A DNA stretch of 35,906 bases from Salinarimonadaceae bacterium (GTDB lineage Bacteria > Pseudomonadota > Alphaproteobacteria > Rhizobiales > Beijerinckiaceae): positions 1-35,906 of the forward strand of contig REDO01000118.1 of the NCBI GenBank assembly GCA_007693435.1, read 5' to 3'. The notes under the pieces are model-generated. The model had not been told where the DNA came from, searched no databases, and worked only from the letters and a program-made list of their open reading frames with translations. How positions within the stretch are numbered: position 1 is the first letter of the stretch; each line of letters opens with the position of its first letter. Positions 24,159-32,499 of the stretch are shown one piece after another. The translations under genes and the position numbers were made by a program.

Positions 24159-25564
24159 TGTGGAGACGCTTCCGGAAAGGGGATGTCAGAGTAGTCGAAG
24201 TCGCCGACGATTTGGTCGATCGATACGGGGCGCAGCGGCGAGCGCCCGGTGGCCTGGCCGATTTCCGCGCGGTGCGCGCCAGTCAATACGGCGATCAACG
24301 CCCCGACCGGCTCGGCGCAGATGCGCCCGCCGCAACTGCCCATGCCGCAACGGGTCGCGACCTTCACGTCGTCGAGGGTGGCGCAGCCTTCGCGGATCGC
24401 GGCCTCGATCGCGCCCTTGCTCACCCCCTCGCAGCGACAGATGAGCGTTTCGTCTTTCGCCCAATTCGAAGCTCCCCTTCGCGGCGTGGCGATTTTCGTC
24501 ATGGCGCGACCGAAGATCGTCTTTCCCGCCAACGCCGCGCGTGCGCGTGCTGCTTCGCGATCATGCCCGGCGACGGCGCTGTCGCCTCTGTCGCGCGCAA
24601 GGGCGCGAGCGGCGATCCGGGCCGAAAGGGGCGCCGCGGCCGCACCGACGACGCCCGCAGCATCGCCGCAGACGTAAAGGCCCGGAACGCTCGTGCGGCC
24701 CTCGGCATCCGTGCGCACGACCCAGCCGCCCTTGTCCGGATCGAATTCATGGTCGGCGCGTAACAGGCGCGTCACGTCGTTGGACGGGATCAGGCCGTAG
24801 CCGATACAGACCGCATCCGCTTCGACAGTTTCCGACGCGCCTTCCGTCTGATCCCAATCCGGCGACAGCGGGCCGATTGTCACGCGTTCGACCTTTCCAT
24901 CGCCGGCGATTTCGCGCAGGCCATGGCCATAGCGGAGCGGGACCCCGGATATGGCCAGCCGGGCGAGCCAGCCCGCGCCGCGCATTGCGAGAGCGGGTGC
25001 GTACAGGACCTGTGGCGCAACACCGACCCAATCGCGACGACGCGCGGCATCGACCAGGCGAACGACAGTGCCGCCGAGCTGGCGTATCTCGTTGGCGACG
25101 AAGGGCAGGAGCGGCCCGGAGCCCGCCACCACGACGCGCCGGCCGGGAAGAACCTTGTGGGTCTTCAGAAGGATAGTCGCCGCTGCGAGACCGATCACTC
25201 CGGGTAGCGTCCAGCCGGGGACTGGACAATGGCGCTCGATCGCCCCGGTGGCGACGATCAAGCTCGGCGCGCGAAACCGCATCGGACCGTCCGGTCCGAG
25301 GGCGTGGACCTCGAAATCGCGGGTGATGTGCCAGACGCGATGCTCGAAGGCGCAAACGACGTCGGCTTCGCCAAGTCGTCGGCGAAGCTCGCGTCCCTCT
25401 CCCTTGTCGCCGTGTTCATGATCAGGCGCGCGATAAATCTGTCCGCCGGCCGCATGTTCCTCATCGATGAGGAGCACGCGAAACCCGAAGGAGGCGGCGG
25501 TCATGGCTGCTTCCGCCCCCGCCGGACCGGCGCCCAGGACGATCGCGTCCCAATCTTCCCTCAT
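24155..25564 (-). CDS. FAD/NAD-type oxidoreductase with BFD-like [2Fe-2S] domain (HcnB/OoxA-like subunit)
   Basis: A 469-residue flavoprotein: GAGPAG (11-16) for FAD, ATGAIERHCPVPGW as the ATG motif, a second Rossmann segment (VVVAGSGPLLPF), CGDAAGVVGA near residue 325, and a C-terminal bacterioferritin-associated-ferredoxin-like domain with CRC and CGMGSCGGRIC cysteines. This is the large electron-transfer subunit of the tripartite dehydrogenases described for the neighbour. I chose the ATG at 25564, which overlaps the stop of the small ferredoxin-like gene by 4 bp and begins right before the FAD motif; upstream in-frame codons give an arginine-rich extension. Confidence 0.9.
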   Translation of the reverse strand: MREDWDAIVLGAGPAGAEAAMTAASFGFRVLLIDEEHAAGGQIYRAPDHEHGDKGEGRELRRRLGEADVVCAFEHRVWHITRDFEVHALGPDGPMRFRAPSLIVATGAIERHCPVPGWTLPGVIGLAAATILLKTHKVLPGRRVVVAGSGPLLPFVANEIRQLGGTVVRLVDAARRRDWVGVAPQVLYAPALAMRGAGWLARLAISGVPLRYGHGLREIAGDGKVERVTIGPLSPDWDQTEGASETVEADAVCIGYGLIPSNDVTRLLRADHEFDPDKGGWVVRTDAEGRTSVPGLYVCGDAAGVVGAAAAPLSARIAARALARDRGDSAVAGHDREAARARAALAGKTIFGRAMTKIATPRRGASNWAKDETLICRCEGVSKGAIEAAIREGCATLDDVKVATRCGMGSCGGRICAEPVGALIAVLTGAHRAEIGQATGRSPLRPVSIDQIVGDFDYSDIPFPEASPQ

Positions 25565-25839
25565 GGCGCGCGCTCCGCGACGAGGCCCTCGAAAATCCTC
25601 AGCCGGCAGGCCTCGACCTTGCGGCCTTCGAAGATCACGACGCAATCCTGGCAGATTCCCATCATGCAGAACGCGCCGCGCGGCTCTCCGCGCACAGGCT
25701 CGTCTCTGAGATGACGTTGTCCGGCGGCGAGGAGCGCGATCGCCAACGGTTGATTATCGCGTCCGCGATAATGCGTCCCGTCGAAGACGAAGCCGACCTG
25801 TCGCGCCGCTCCATCTGATTCCTGCCGCTCCTGTCCCAT
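25561..25839 (-). CDS. Small [2Fe-2S]-binding subunit (HcnA/OoxX-like)
   Basis: A 92-residue protein with the cysteine pattern FCMMGICQDC followed by a later AC, as in HcnA-like small subunits, where four cysteines hold a [2Fe-2S] cluster. The N-terminal part (VGFVFDGTHYRGRDNQPLAI) matches the beta-grasp start of the family. An AGGAGCGG lies about 10 nt upstream, inside the end of the DapA-family gene; the stop overlaps the next start (ATGA). It is the gamma-type electron carrier of the dehydrogenase. Confidence 0.9.
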   Translation of the reverse strand: MGQERQESDGAARQVGFVFDGTHYRGRDNQPLAIALLAAGQRHLRDEPVRGEPRGAFCMMGICQDCVVIFEGRKVEACRLRIFEGLVAERAP

Positions 25840-25843
25840 GGGA

Positions 25844-26764
25844 TCAGCGCCGCTCCTGATCGGGGAGGAGATCGAGAGCCCCGAGCGTCGCCCGAAGTTT
25901 GGCCGCCTCCTGCTCTCCGAGAGGAAGAATCGGTTCGCGCGGAAATCCCGCGGGAAGCCCGATCATGCTCAAGGCGGCCTTCAGCGATGAAGGCCAGGTG
26001 CCGGTTCCCATCAAGGTCTGATAGATGACGGTGAGGCGATGATGCAGTTGTTCATAGGCCGCATCCGGAGCGCCGCGCCCGATCTCCATGATCGCCCCGG
26101 CCTCGCGCCCCAGCAGCTCCGGTCCCGTCGCGATGAAGCCCGCCGCTCCCAGAGCGATGCCGGGAAGGATGTAGTGCGAGGGCCCGACCATGACCGCGAG
26201 GCGATGCTTGAGGCGGTTGAGCAGATGGCTGTGCTTGAAGAAATCCCGGCTGGATTCCTTGATGCCGATGATCGGAGCGACATCCAGCAACGCTTCGATA
26301 TCGTCGACGGAAAGGTCGATGACGGCCCGGCGGGGCGAATTATAGGCGACGATCGGAATATCGACGCTGGCGGCGAGCGCCTCGAACCGGCGCAGCAATT
26401 CGTCGCGAGTCGCCTTCATCACATATGTCTGCGGCATCACCAGAACCGCCTCGGCTCCGGCGTCGCGCGCGATCTGCGCATAGGCGATCGTCTGTCGCGC
26501 GCTCGGAGCGGTGGCGCCCATCATGACGGGCGCCCGCCCGGCCGAACGATCGACGGCGATGCGCGTCAGGCGCTCACGCTCGCCGCCGTCGAGCGCCCAG
26601 CTCTCGCCGTTGTCGCCGGCCACGCAAATGCCGCGCGCGCCGCAATCGATCATGTGGTCGACAATGGCGAGGAAGGCGTCTTCCAGGATCGTTCCGTCCT
26701 CGGAAAAGGGGGTCACGATCGCCGGCACGAAGCCGCCAAGTGTTTCTCGGGTCAGTTTCGCCAT
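25844..26764 (-). CDS. DapA-family lyase/dehydratase (dihydrodipicolinate synthase-like)
   Basis: A 306-residue TIM-barrel class I aldolase-type enzyme. The Schiff-base lysine K169 is in GIKESS and the catalytic tyrosine Y141 in VAYNSP. The usual GTTGE loop reads GDNGE (50-54), so the two threonines of true dihydrodipicolinate synthase are absent and lysine biosynthesis is unlikely. Family members in catabolic operons act on 2-keto acids, for example the 1-pyrroline-4-hydroxy-2-carboxylate deaminase that partners hydroxyproline dehydrogenase. The ATG at 26764 is chosen over an upstream frame extension because the family starts here. It is 4 bp upstream of the ferredoxin-like gene. Confidence 0.9.
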   Translation of the reverse strand: MAKLTRETLGGFVPAIVTPFSEDGTILEDAFLAIVDHMIDCGARGICVAGDNGESWALDGGERERLTRIAVDRSAGRAPVMMGATAPSARQTIAYAQIARDAGAEAVLVMPQTYVMKATRDELLRRFEALAASVDIPIVAYNSPRRAVIDLSVDDIEALLDVAPIIGIKESSRDFFKHSHLLNRLKHRLAVMVGPSHYILPGIALGAAGFIATGPELLGREAGAIMEIGRGAPDAAYEQLHHRLTVIYQTLMGTGTWPSSLKAALSMIGLPAGFPREPILPLGEQEAAKLRATLGALDLLPDQERR

Positions 26765-26777
26765 TGTCGCAATTCCT

Positions 26778-27674
26778 TTATTCGATGTCTTTGACGTCGG
26801 CCCGGTAGATGCCCGCATTCTGCGCATCGATGATGTAGAGCGCGCCGCCGTCCGGGCTGAAAGCGCAAGCGGTGGTCCAGTCGCCGCCCGGGGTGCGGAT
26901 ATCGGCGAGGAGATCGCCGTACCGATCGAACAGATAGGCGCGCCCGGCCTGGGCCTGGGCCACCGCGAGACGTCCCGCTCCGTCGACCGCGAGCCCGTCC
27001 GGTCCCAGTCCCCCGGAAAGCTGGATGTGAACGCCCGCCATCGGAAAGACCGGATCGGGCGCGCGCGCGAGGATCGACCAGATGGCGTTGGCGCGCGTCA
27101 CGGCGATGAGGACGCGGCTTCCGTCGGCGCTGAGGGCGACGCCGTTGGGGTAGGGGATATTGGCGAGGACGAGGCGGGGCTCCGTGGCTCCCGCATCGAG
27201 GCGAAAGAGCCGCCCGGTCGGGTCGGAGAGGCTGGAGCGCCCGGGATCGGTGAACCAGATATCGCCGTTGGCCGCCACGGCCAGATCGCCGAGGCCGCGA
27301 AACGGTTCGGCGTTCACCCCGGAGCACAACGGGCGCAGCGAATCGTCCGCCGGATCGAAGAGCAGCACGCCCCTGCGATGATCGGCAATGGCGAAACGCG
27401 TCTCCCCGTGACGGCGGATGGCGTGAGGCTCGCCATCATAGGCGAAGGCCTGCGTCCAGCCTCCATCGGGTTCGATGCGGAAAATCCGGCCATAGGGAAC
27501 ATCGACGAGCCACAGGCGACCCTGAGCGTCGAAACATGGACCTTCGAGAAAGGAATGCAGGCGTTGCCCGGGGCGCGTGACCCGCACCCATTCCGTCGGT
27601 TCGCCGCAATGATGCAGCGATTCCGGGAGCCTGGTGAAGAGCTCGGCCCGGATGATGCGCGTGCTGGCCATCAT
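26778..27674 (-). CDS. SMP-30/gluconolactonase-family hydrolase
   Basis: A 298-residue six-bladed beta-propeller of the SMP-30/gluconolactonase/LRE family, metal-dependent enzymes that open lactones. Expected metal ligands are visible: the glutamate in LEGPCFD (E44), the asparagine in PYPNGVALS and the aspartate in GPDGLAVD. No signal peptide, so cytoplasmic. It starts with two ATG codons; the first overlaps the CoA-transferase stop by 4 bp. In this operon it may hydrolyse a lactone or cyclic intermediate, but the substrate is unknown. Confidence 0.9.
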   Translation of the reverse strand: MMASTRIIRAELFTRLPESLHHCGEPTEWVRVTRPGQRLHSFLEGPCFDAQGRLWLVDVPYGRIFRIEPDGGWTQAFAYDGEPHAIRRHGETRFAIADHRRGVLLFDPADDSLRPLCSGVNAEPFRGLGDLAVAANGDIWFTDPGRSSLSDPTGRLFRLDAGATEPRLVLANIPYPNGVALSADGSRVLIAVTRANAIWSILARAPDPVFPMAGVHIQLSGGLGPDGLAVDGAGRLAVAQAQAGRAYLFDRYGDLLADIRTPGGDWTTACAFSPDGGALYIIDAQNAGIYRADVKDIE

Positions 27675-28852
27675 GCGACGACGCCCTCCTCGCGCAAGGC
27701 TTCGATCTCACCGGACGCATAGCCGAGTTCGCGCAGGATCTCGTCGGTATGCTCTCCGAAATAGGGAGGCGGGCGATCTATCGCCGGGCCGTCCGAAGAA
27801 TAGCGGAATCCGGCGACCGGGACATGAACCGGGGAGGCGCCTTCAATTCTGGCCGGCAGCGGCTGAAGGAATTCGCGCTCGGCGATGTGTGGCATGCGCG
27901 CGGATTCGGAAAGACCGCGCACGCGCTCAGCCGGAACGCCGATTCCGTGGAAGAACTCCTCCCATTCCGCAGCGGTTCGGCCAGCAAGGATTTCCGCCAG
28001 CCGGGCTCTCATGGGCTCTGCATTCGCCCAAAGCTGGGGCCAGCCTTCGAGGGCGGCGAAGCGCGGTTCGCCGAGGGCCTCCCACATGCGCCGGTTCTGG
28101 CGCGTATTGAAAGCCCCGATCATGATCTGCCCGTCGCTGGCGTCATAGACGTCGATGCCCGCCTCCTTCGGACGTTTTTCCTTCGGTCCCTCATAGAGCG
28201 AAGCCGCCACCTCCGGAGCCATCAGGATCAGCGCCGTGTCGAACATGGCGCAATCGATTCGCTGTCCCGTTCCCTCCCGCTCTCGTTGCAACAGGGCTGA
28301 GGCGATGGCGAAGGCGGCGTTCATGCCGGTGGCGTAATCGACGATCGAGGCCCCCGTCTTTTTCGGAACCCCGGCGGAGCCCGCGTTCTGGGACATCAGT
28401 CCCGAGGCGGCCTGAATCACGTTGTCATAGGCGTTGGTCGCCGCGCGCTCGCCGCTTTGCCCGAAGCCCGTCACCGAGCAATGAATCAAGCTCGGCTTGC
28501 GGCGACAGAGTTCGTTCGCGTCGAGGCCAAGCGACGCCAGCGCGCCCGAGCGATAGTTTTCCACGAGAACATCGGCCGTATCCACCAGTTCGAGAAGGAT
28601 CGCGCATCCCGCTTCGGAGCGAAGATCAAGGCCCATGGCGCGCTTGCCGGCGCTCTGCGTCTGAAAGGTGATTCCGATGCCGGCCGCGTTGAGGTTGACG
28701 TCAGGCCCGCGTCCGCGCGCGCAATCGGGATTGTCCGGCGGCTCGATCTTGATGACGTCGGCGCCCATCAACGCGAGCTGGTACGTGCAGAATGGTCCCG
28801 CCAGCACGTGTGTGAGGTCCAAAACTCTGATCCCCTCCATCGACCGCGTCAT
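27671..28852 (-). CDS. CaiB/BaiF-family (class III) CoA-transferase
   Basis: A 393-residue CoA-transferase of the CaiB/BaiF/Frc family, which moves CoA between carboxylic acids. It starts with GIRVLDLTHVLAGPF, has ADVIKIEPP and VLVENYRSGAL, and the nucleophilic aspartate D172 in SIVDYATGM (position 169 in formyl-CoA transferase). The ATG at 28852 is preferred because GAGGGAAAGG precedes it; an in-frame ATG at 28873 has no ribosome binding site. First gene of the minus-strand operon, downstream of the IclR-type site at 28901-28932. It probably activates an acid of the pathway. Confidence 0.92.
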   Translation of the reverse strand: MTRSMEGIRVLDLTHVLAGPFCTYQLALMGADVIKIEPPDNPDCARGRGPDVNLNAAGIGITFQTQSAGKRAMGLDLRSEAGCAILLELVDTADVLVENYRSGALASLGLDANELCRRKPSLIHCSVTGFGQSGERAATNAYDNVIQAASGLMSQNAGSAGVPKKTGASIVDYATGMNAAFAIASALLQREREGTGQRIDCAMFDTALILMAPEVAASLYEGPKEKRPKEAGIDVYDASDGQIMIGAFNTRQNRRMWEALGEPRFAALEGWPQLWANAEPMRARLAEILAGRTAAEWEEFFHGIGVPAERVRGLSESARMPHIAEREFLQPLPARIEGASPVHVPVAGFRYSSDGPAIDRPPPYFGEHTDEILRELGYASGEIEALREEGVVA

Positions 28853-28900
28853 CGCCTTTCCCTCTTCATTCACAGCTACAAGACACGGTCCTGAGGCTTG

Positions 28901-28932
28901 TTTTCTATATCGTCATATGTTTTATATATCAA
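28901..28932. promoter_or_regulatory. Candidate IclR operator A in the divergent promoter
   Basis: On the minus strand this reads TTGATATATAAAA, then after 6 more bases a second, weaker copy centred on CGATATAGAAAA; the GATATA cores are 19 bp apart. The same 13-mer and the same 19-bp period occur at 32394-32424 before the TRAP genes. It lies between the CoA-transferase start (minus) and the aminotransferase start (plus) and can control both. Confidence 0.65.
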
Positions 28933-28961
28933 CACTCATTCTGTTTCCGAAGTGGATCGAC

Positions 28962-30335
28962 ATGCTCGGCGATATCTTCACCAACAGGGCCAGTTCGGTT
29001 CTGCATCGAGACCTGCGGAATTCGCCGCCGCTGGTGCGCCGGGGAGACGGCCCCTATCTGATCGGCGCCGACGGGAAGCGTTATCTCGACGCATCCGGCG
29101 GTGCGGCCGTATCCTGCCTCGGACATTCCGATCCGGTCGTCGCCGAGGCGATTCGCGCTCAGGTCGATGATCTTGCCTATGCGCATACCTCGTTCTTCAC
29201 CAATGAACCCTCCGAAGCTCTCGCCGCCAGACTCATAGAACTCGCGCCCGAGGGCTTTGGCGAGGGGCGGGTGGCGTTCCTCGGAAGCGGGTCGGAGGCC
29301 ATGGAAGCGGCGCTCAAGCTCGCGCGCCAATATTTCGTCGAGATCGGGCAGCCGCAGCGCTCGAAGTTCATCTCTCGCCGCATGAGCTATCACGGCAACA
29401 GCCTTGGAGCGCTTGCCGTAGGCGGGCATGAGGGCCGGCGCGCCCTTTACGCCCCACTCCTGATCGAGACGCATCAGATCGCACCCTGCCATGCCTACCG
29501 GTTTCAGGAAAAGACGGAGACTGCCGAAGCATACGGCAAAAGGGTCGCCGCTGAACTCGACGAGGCGATCACGCGGCTCGGGGCGGACACTGTCGCCGCC
29601 TTCGTCGTCGAGCCGATCGCCGGCGCGACGCTTGGTTCCGTCCCTCCCGCGCCGGGTTATCTGCGGCATATCCGCGAAATCTGCGACCGCCACGGCGTCC
29701 TGCTGATAGCCGATGAGGTGATGTGCGGGATGGGGCGGTGCGGGGCGATGTTCGTTTCCGAGCAGGAGGGGATCGTTCCCGACATCATTACGATCGCCAA
29801 GGGGCTGGGCGCCGGATATGTGCCGATCGCCGCCGTTCTCGCGCGCGAGCGGATCGTGAACGGGCTGATGGAGGGTTCAGGACAATTGTCGCATGGCCAC
29901 ACTTACATGAGCCACGCGATTTCCTGCGCCGCAGGGCTGGCCGTGATCGAGAAGGTCAGTTCCGCCGCGATGCTGGCGCGCGTCAACACTCTCGGGCGGC
30001 GCTTGCAGGAAAGCCTCCTGGAGCGGTTTTCCGGCCACCCTCATGTCGGCGATATTCGCGGGCGCGGCCTGTTCTGGTCGCTCGAACTCGTCCTTGACAG
30101 GGCGACTAAGGCGCCTTTCGCGGCCGAAAATAGACTGGCCGGCCGCATCAAGGCGCAGGCGCAGCGACATGGTTTGATCTGCTATCCCTCCAGCGGAACC
30201 GCCGACGGACGCAATGGAGACCATGTCCTTCTTGCTCCGCCTTTCATTATCGAGGAATTCCATATCACCGAAATCATCGACAAGCTCGAAGCTGCATTGA
30301 AATCCAGTCTGAAATCACTGTCCCTTGCGGCTTGA
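28962..30335 (+). CDS. Class III PLP-dependent aminotransferase
   Basis: A 457-residue aminotransferase of the omega-amino-acid/class III type. PLP lysine is K280 in IITIAKGLGAGYVP; LLIADEVMCGMGRCG contains the PLP-ring aspartate; SGSEAMEAALKLARQY and YHGNSLGAL are family motifs. Such enzymes transfer amino groups from terminal or beta amines to pyruvate or 2-oxoglutarate. I favour the ATG at 28962, where the homologous region begins, although its ribosome binding site (GTGGAT) is weak; an earlier in-frame ATG near 28917 would run through the operator. It is divergent from the CoA-transferase operon and 39 bp upstream of the BKACE gene. Confidence 0.92.
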   Translation: MLGDIFTNRASSVLHRDLRNSPPLVRRGDGPYLIGADGKRYLDASGGAAVSCLGHSDPVVAEAIRAQVDDLAYAHTSFFTNEPSEALAARLIELAPEGFGEGRVAFLGSGSEAMEAALKLARQYFVEIGQPQRSKFISRRMSYHGNSLGALAVGGHEGRRALYAPLLIETHQIAPCHAYRFQEKTETAEAYGKRVAAELDEAITRLGADTVAAFVVEPIAGATLGSVPPAPGYLRHIREICDRHGVLLIADEVMCGMGRCGAMFVSEQEGIVPDIITIAKGLGAGYVPIAAVLARERIVNGLMEGSGQLSHGHTYMSHAISCAAGLAVIEKVSSAAMLARVNTLGRRLQESLLERFSGHPHVGDIRGRGLFWSLELVLDRATKAPFAAENRLAGRIKAQAQRHGLICYPSSGTADGRNGDHVLLAPPFIIEEFHITEIIDKLEAALKSSLKSLSLAA

Positions 30336-30374
30336 TCGGCAACGAAAAAATTCCAACACAGTCGAGAGGGCGCA

Positions 30375-31259
30375 ATGAGCCGCAAGACGATCATCACCTG
30401 CGCTGTGACCGGCAATCTCACCACGCGCGAACAGCATCCCCGCGTGCCGATCACGCCGGAGGAAATCGCGAATGCGGCGGTTGAGGCAGGACGGGCCGGA
30501 GCTGCGATCGTGCATCTTCATGCCCGTGACCCGAAGACGGAAAAGGGCTCGATGGATCTCGGCCTTTTTCGAGAAATCGTGGATCGCATTCGCGACAGCG
30601 GCTCGGATGTGGTGGTCAATCTCTCGACCGGGGAGGGCGGGCGCTTCGTTCCCGACCTCGAGGAGCCGCGCAACGCCGCCCCCGGAACGACGCTGGCGCC
30701 GCCCGAGCTCCGGGTAGCGCATGTCGCCGCGCTAAAGCCCGAAATCTGCACTCTCGATCTCAATACCATGTATTCGGGCACGGCTGTCGTCATCAATACG
30801 CCGCGCAATGTCGAGATCATGGCCAAGGTGATCCGGGAAGCCGGCGTCCTGCCCGAACTCGAGATATTCGACAGTGGTGATCTTCACCTGGCCAAGGACC
30901 TTCTCGCGCGCGGCGTGCTCGCCATGCCGGCGATGTTCCAGATCGTGCTCGGCGTCCGTTATGGTGCGCCCGCCAATCCGGAAACCCTGTTCTATCTGGC
31001 TTCGCAATTGCCGCAGGGCTGCGTCTGGGCCAGTTTCGGCGTTGGCCGGCACGAATTTCCGATGCTGGCGCAGTCCTGGCTGCTCGGCGGCCATGTGCGT
31101 GTCGGGCTTGAGGACAATGTCTATATCAGCAAGGGCGTGCTTGCTCGCGACAACGCGCAACTCGTTGAAAAGGCCGTCACGATCGTCGAAAATCTCGGCG
31201 GCGCGATCGCCACGCCCGATGAAGCGCGCGCTATCCTCGGCCTTCGGACGCAAGCATGA
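30375..31259 (+). CDS. Beta-keto acid cleavage enzyme (BKACE, DUF849)
   Basis: A 294-residue TIM-barrel Zn enzyme. BKACE proteins condense a beta-keto acid with acetyl-CoA and split it into acetoacetate and a new acyl-CoA. The Zn ligands are visible: H47 and H49 in VHLHARD, and E246 in RVGLEDN. NLSTGEGG (residues 82-89) and TMYSGTA are also in family positions. The ATG has GAGAGG upstream. It follows the aminotransferase by 39 bp, suggesting that the aminotransferase makes its keto-acid substrate. The particular BKACE subgroup (carnitine, 3-keto-5-aminohexanoate or other) cannot be fixed by eye. Confidence 0.93.
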   Translation: MSRKTIITCAVTGNLTTREQHPRVPITPEEIANAAVEAGRAGAAIVHLHARDPKTEKGSMDLGLFREIVDRIRDSGSDVVVNLSTGEGGRFVPDLEEPRNAAPGTTLAPPELRVAHVAALKPEICTLDLNTMYSGTAVVINTPRNVEIMAKVIREAGVLPELEIFDSGDLHLAKDLLARGVLAMPAMFQIVLGVRYGAPANPETLFYLASQLPQGCVWASFGVGRHEFPMLAQSWLLGGHVRVGLEDNVYISKGVLARDNAQLVEKAVTIVENLGGAIATPDEARAILGLRTQA

Positions 31260-31271
31260 TCCGACAGTGAT

Positions 31272-32198
31272 CTATGGCGCGGGGCGATGATAGCCGAGCT
31301 TGGCCGAAATGTGCCTCGCGGCGGCGACGACCTCGTTCCGGTAGCGCCCTTCCATTTCGGCAAGGTTGAATGCGGAATCGGGGCCGGAGATGTTGATCGC
31401 CGCGACGACCTTGCCGGACTTGTCGATAATCGGCGCAGAGACCGAACTTCCGCCCTTTTCCAACACGCCGCGGCTGACGACGTAGCCGTTAGAAAGCGCT
31501 TCGGAAATACGCGCCGCGAGACTGGCCACGTCGCGTGGCGTCTGGTCTGTCAGGGGGCGGAAAGTTTGCCCGAGAAACAACTGATGCAACGCGCTGGCGG
31601 ACAGGTCCGCGAGCAAGATCCAGCCCATCGGGGAGGCGTAGGCGGGCACGCGCGAACCGACGTTCATGTTGCTGAGGAAGCCGGAGCGGGTCTGCACGCA
31701 GGCAAGATAGAGAACGTCGCGCTCGTCCCGGATCGCCAGATGCGCCGAGACGCCCGTTGAATCGCGCAGCAATTCGAGATCGGGCCGGGCCAGTTCGATG
31801 ATGTCTTTCGAGGCGAGATAGGCAAAGCCGATATTCAGGACGCGCGGCCCGAGCGTCACAAGACGCGTGTTCTCGGTCTCATGCAGAAAGCCCATATGAC
31901 GAAGCGTGTAGATCAGCCGGAAAACGGACGATCGGGACAGCCCCAGTTCGTTGGCGATTTCGGCGATCGCCAGAGGCCGTCCGGCGGCGGCGACGATCTC
32001 GAGCACGCGCAGTCCGCGCTGCAGCCCCGGTACGAAGTAGCTTGCGTGGTTCTTGTGAACCGCTTCAGGAGCGGCGTTCCCGGTTGCGGAATCGTTCTCG
32101 GGGAGGTTGCGGTCAGGGATATTGGCTTTGGGTTTCAGTTTCATATTCAAATCGCCACTTTGCCCGCACATATTGCACATGTTTATCCGAAACGCCAT
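31272..32198 (-). CDS. IclR-family transcriptional regulator
   Basis: A regulator with winged helix-turn-helix (IAEIANELGLSRSSVFRLI) after the typical VPGLQRGLRVLEIV start, and a C-terminal GAF-like effector domain ending in VVAAINISGPDSAF. The start is uncertain: ATGs at 32198, 32180, 32171 and 32144 are all in frame and none has a good ribosome binding site, while the conserved part begins only about residue 53 of the longest form. The longest form has a CNMC pair near its N-terminus. It is convergent with the BKACE gene (12 bp apart) and divergent from the TRAP genes, whose promoter has a repeat shared with the catabolic operon. Confidence 0.92.
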   Translation of the reverse strand: MAFRINMCNMCGQSGDLNMKLKPKANIPDRNLPENDSATGNAAPEAVHKNHASYFVPGLQRGLRVLEIVAAAGRPLAIAEIANELGLSRSSVFRLIYTLRHMGFLHETENTRLVTLGPRVLNIGFAYLASKDIIELARPDLELLRDSTGVSAHLAIRDERDVLYLACVQTRSGFLSNMNVGSRVPAYASPMGWILLADLSASALHQLFLGQTFRPLTDQTPRDVASLAARISEALSNGYVVSRGVLEKGGSSVSAPIIDKSGKVVAAINISGPDSAFNLAEMEGRYRNEVVAAARHISAKLGYHRPAP

Positions 32199-32364
32199 CG
32201 CCCGCCGATGAAGGGCGGGCTCCCGCGCCTCCTCCCAGGCTGAATGAGTGAACGAAACATCGTTCCATTCGCTTTATGTGGCTGAGCGTTTTCGATCAAT
32301 CGACCCAAACTGATCGCGTCGGTCGCGGTCGCCGGAAAAGTACGGCGCGACCAACTTTAGGGCA

Positions 32365-32424
32365 TTGACAGAGCATGGCTCGAAATTTATCGTTTGATAT
32401 ATAAAATACTGGTTGATATAAGAA
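32365..32424 (+). promoter_or_regulatory. TRAP promoter with candidate IclR operator B
   Basis: TTGACA (32365-32370) with a 17-bp spacer to TATCGT forms a promoter. Immediately downstream are direct repeats TTGATATATAAAA (32394-32406) and TTGATATAAGAA (32413-32424), starting 19 bp apart. The first 13-mer is identical to that in site A (28920-28932, opposite strand). About 23 of 32 positions match between the two sites. The location over the transcription start suggests repression by IclR when no substrate is present. Confidence 0.68.
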
Positions 32425-32499
32425 CGCTTATAGGCGTGCCGTTGAGTGATGCTCGAAAGCATCCGTCGGCGAGGGGTGACGACAGAATTGGAGGAACGC

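Noticed and set aside
22617-24194. A 525-codon open frame on the plus strand
   Set aside because: It lies opposite the SDR and FAD oxidoreductase genes, whose motifs are unmistakable; its length is a GC-rich codon-bias artefact.
23040-25839. Hydrogen cyanide synthase (hcnABC)
   Set aside because: The three-subunit layout is the same, but the setting with transporter, lyase, CoA-transferase and BKACE genes indicates catabolism rather than cyanide production.
22259-28852. Trans-4-hydroxy-L-proline catabolic operon
   Set aside because: The tripartite dehydrogenase plus DapA-family gene resembles it, but the epimerase and the 2-ketoglutarate semialdehyde dehydrogenase are missing and CoA-transferase, SMP-30 and BKACE genes are extra. 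Direct use of a D-isomer cannot be excluded, so it is kept only as an alternative.
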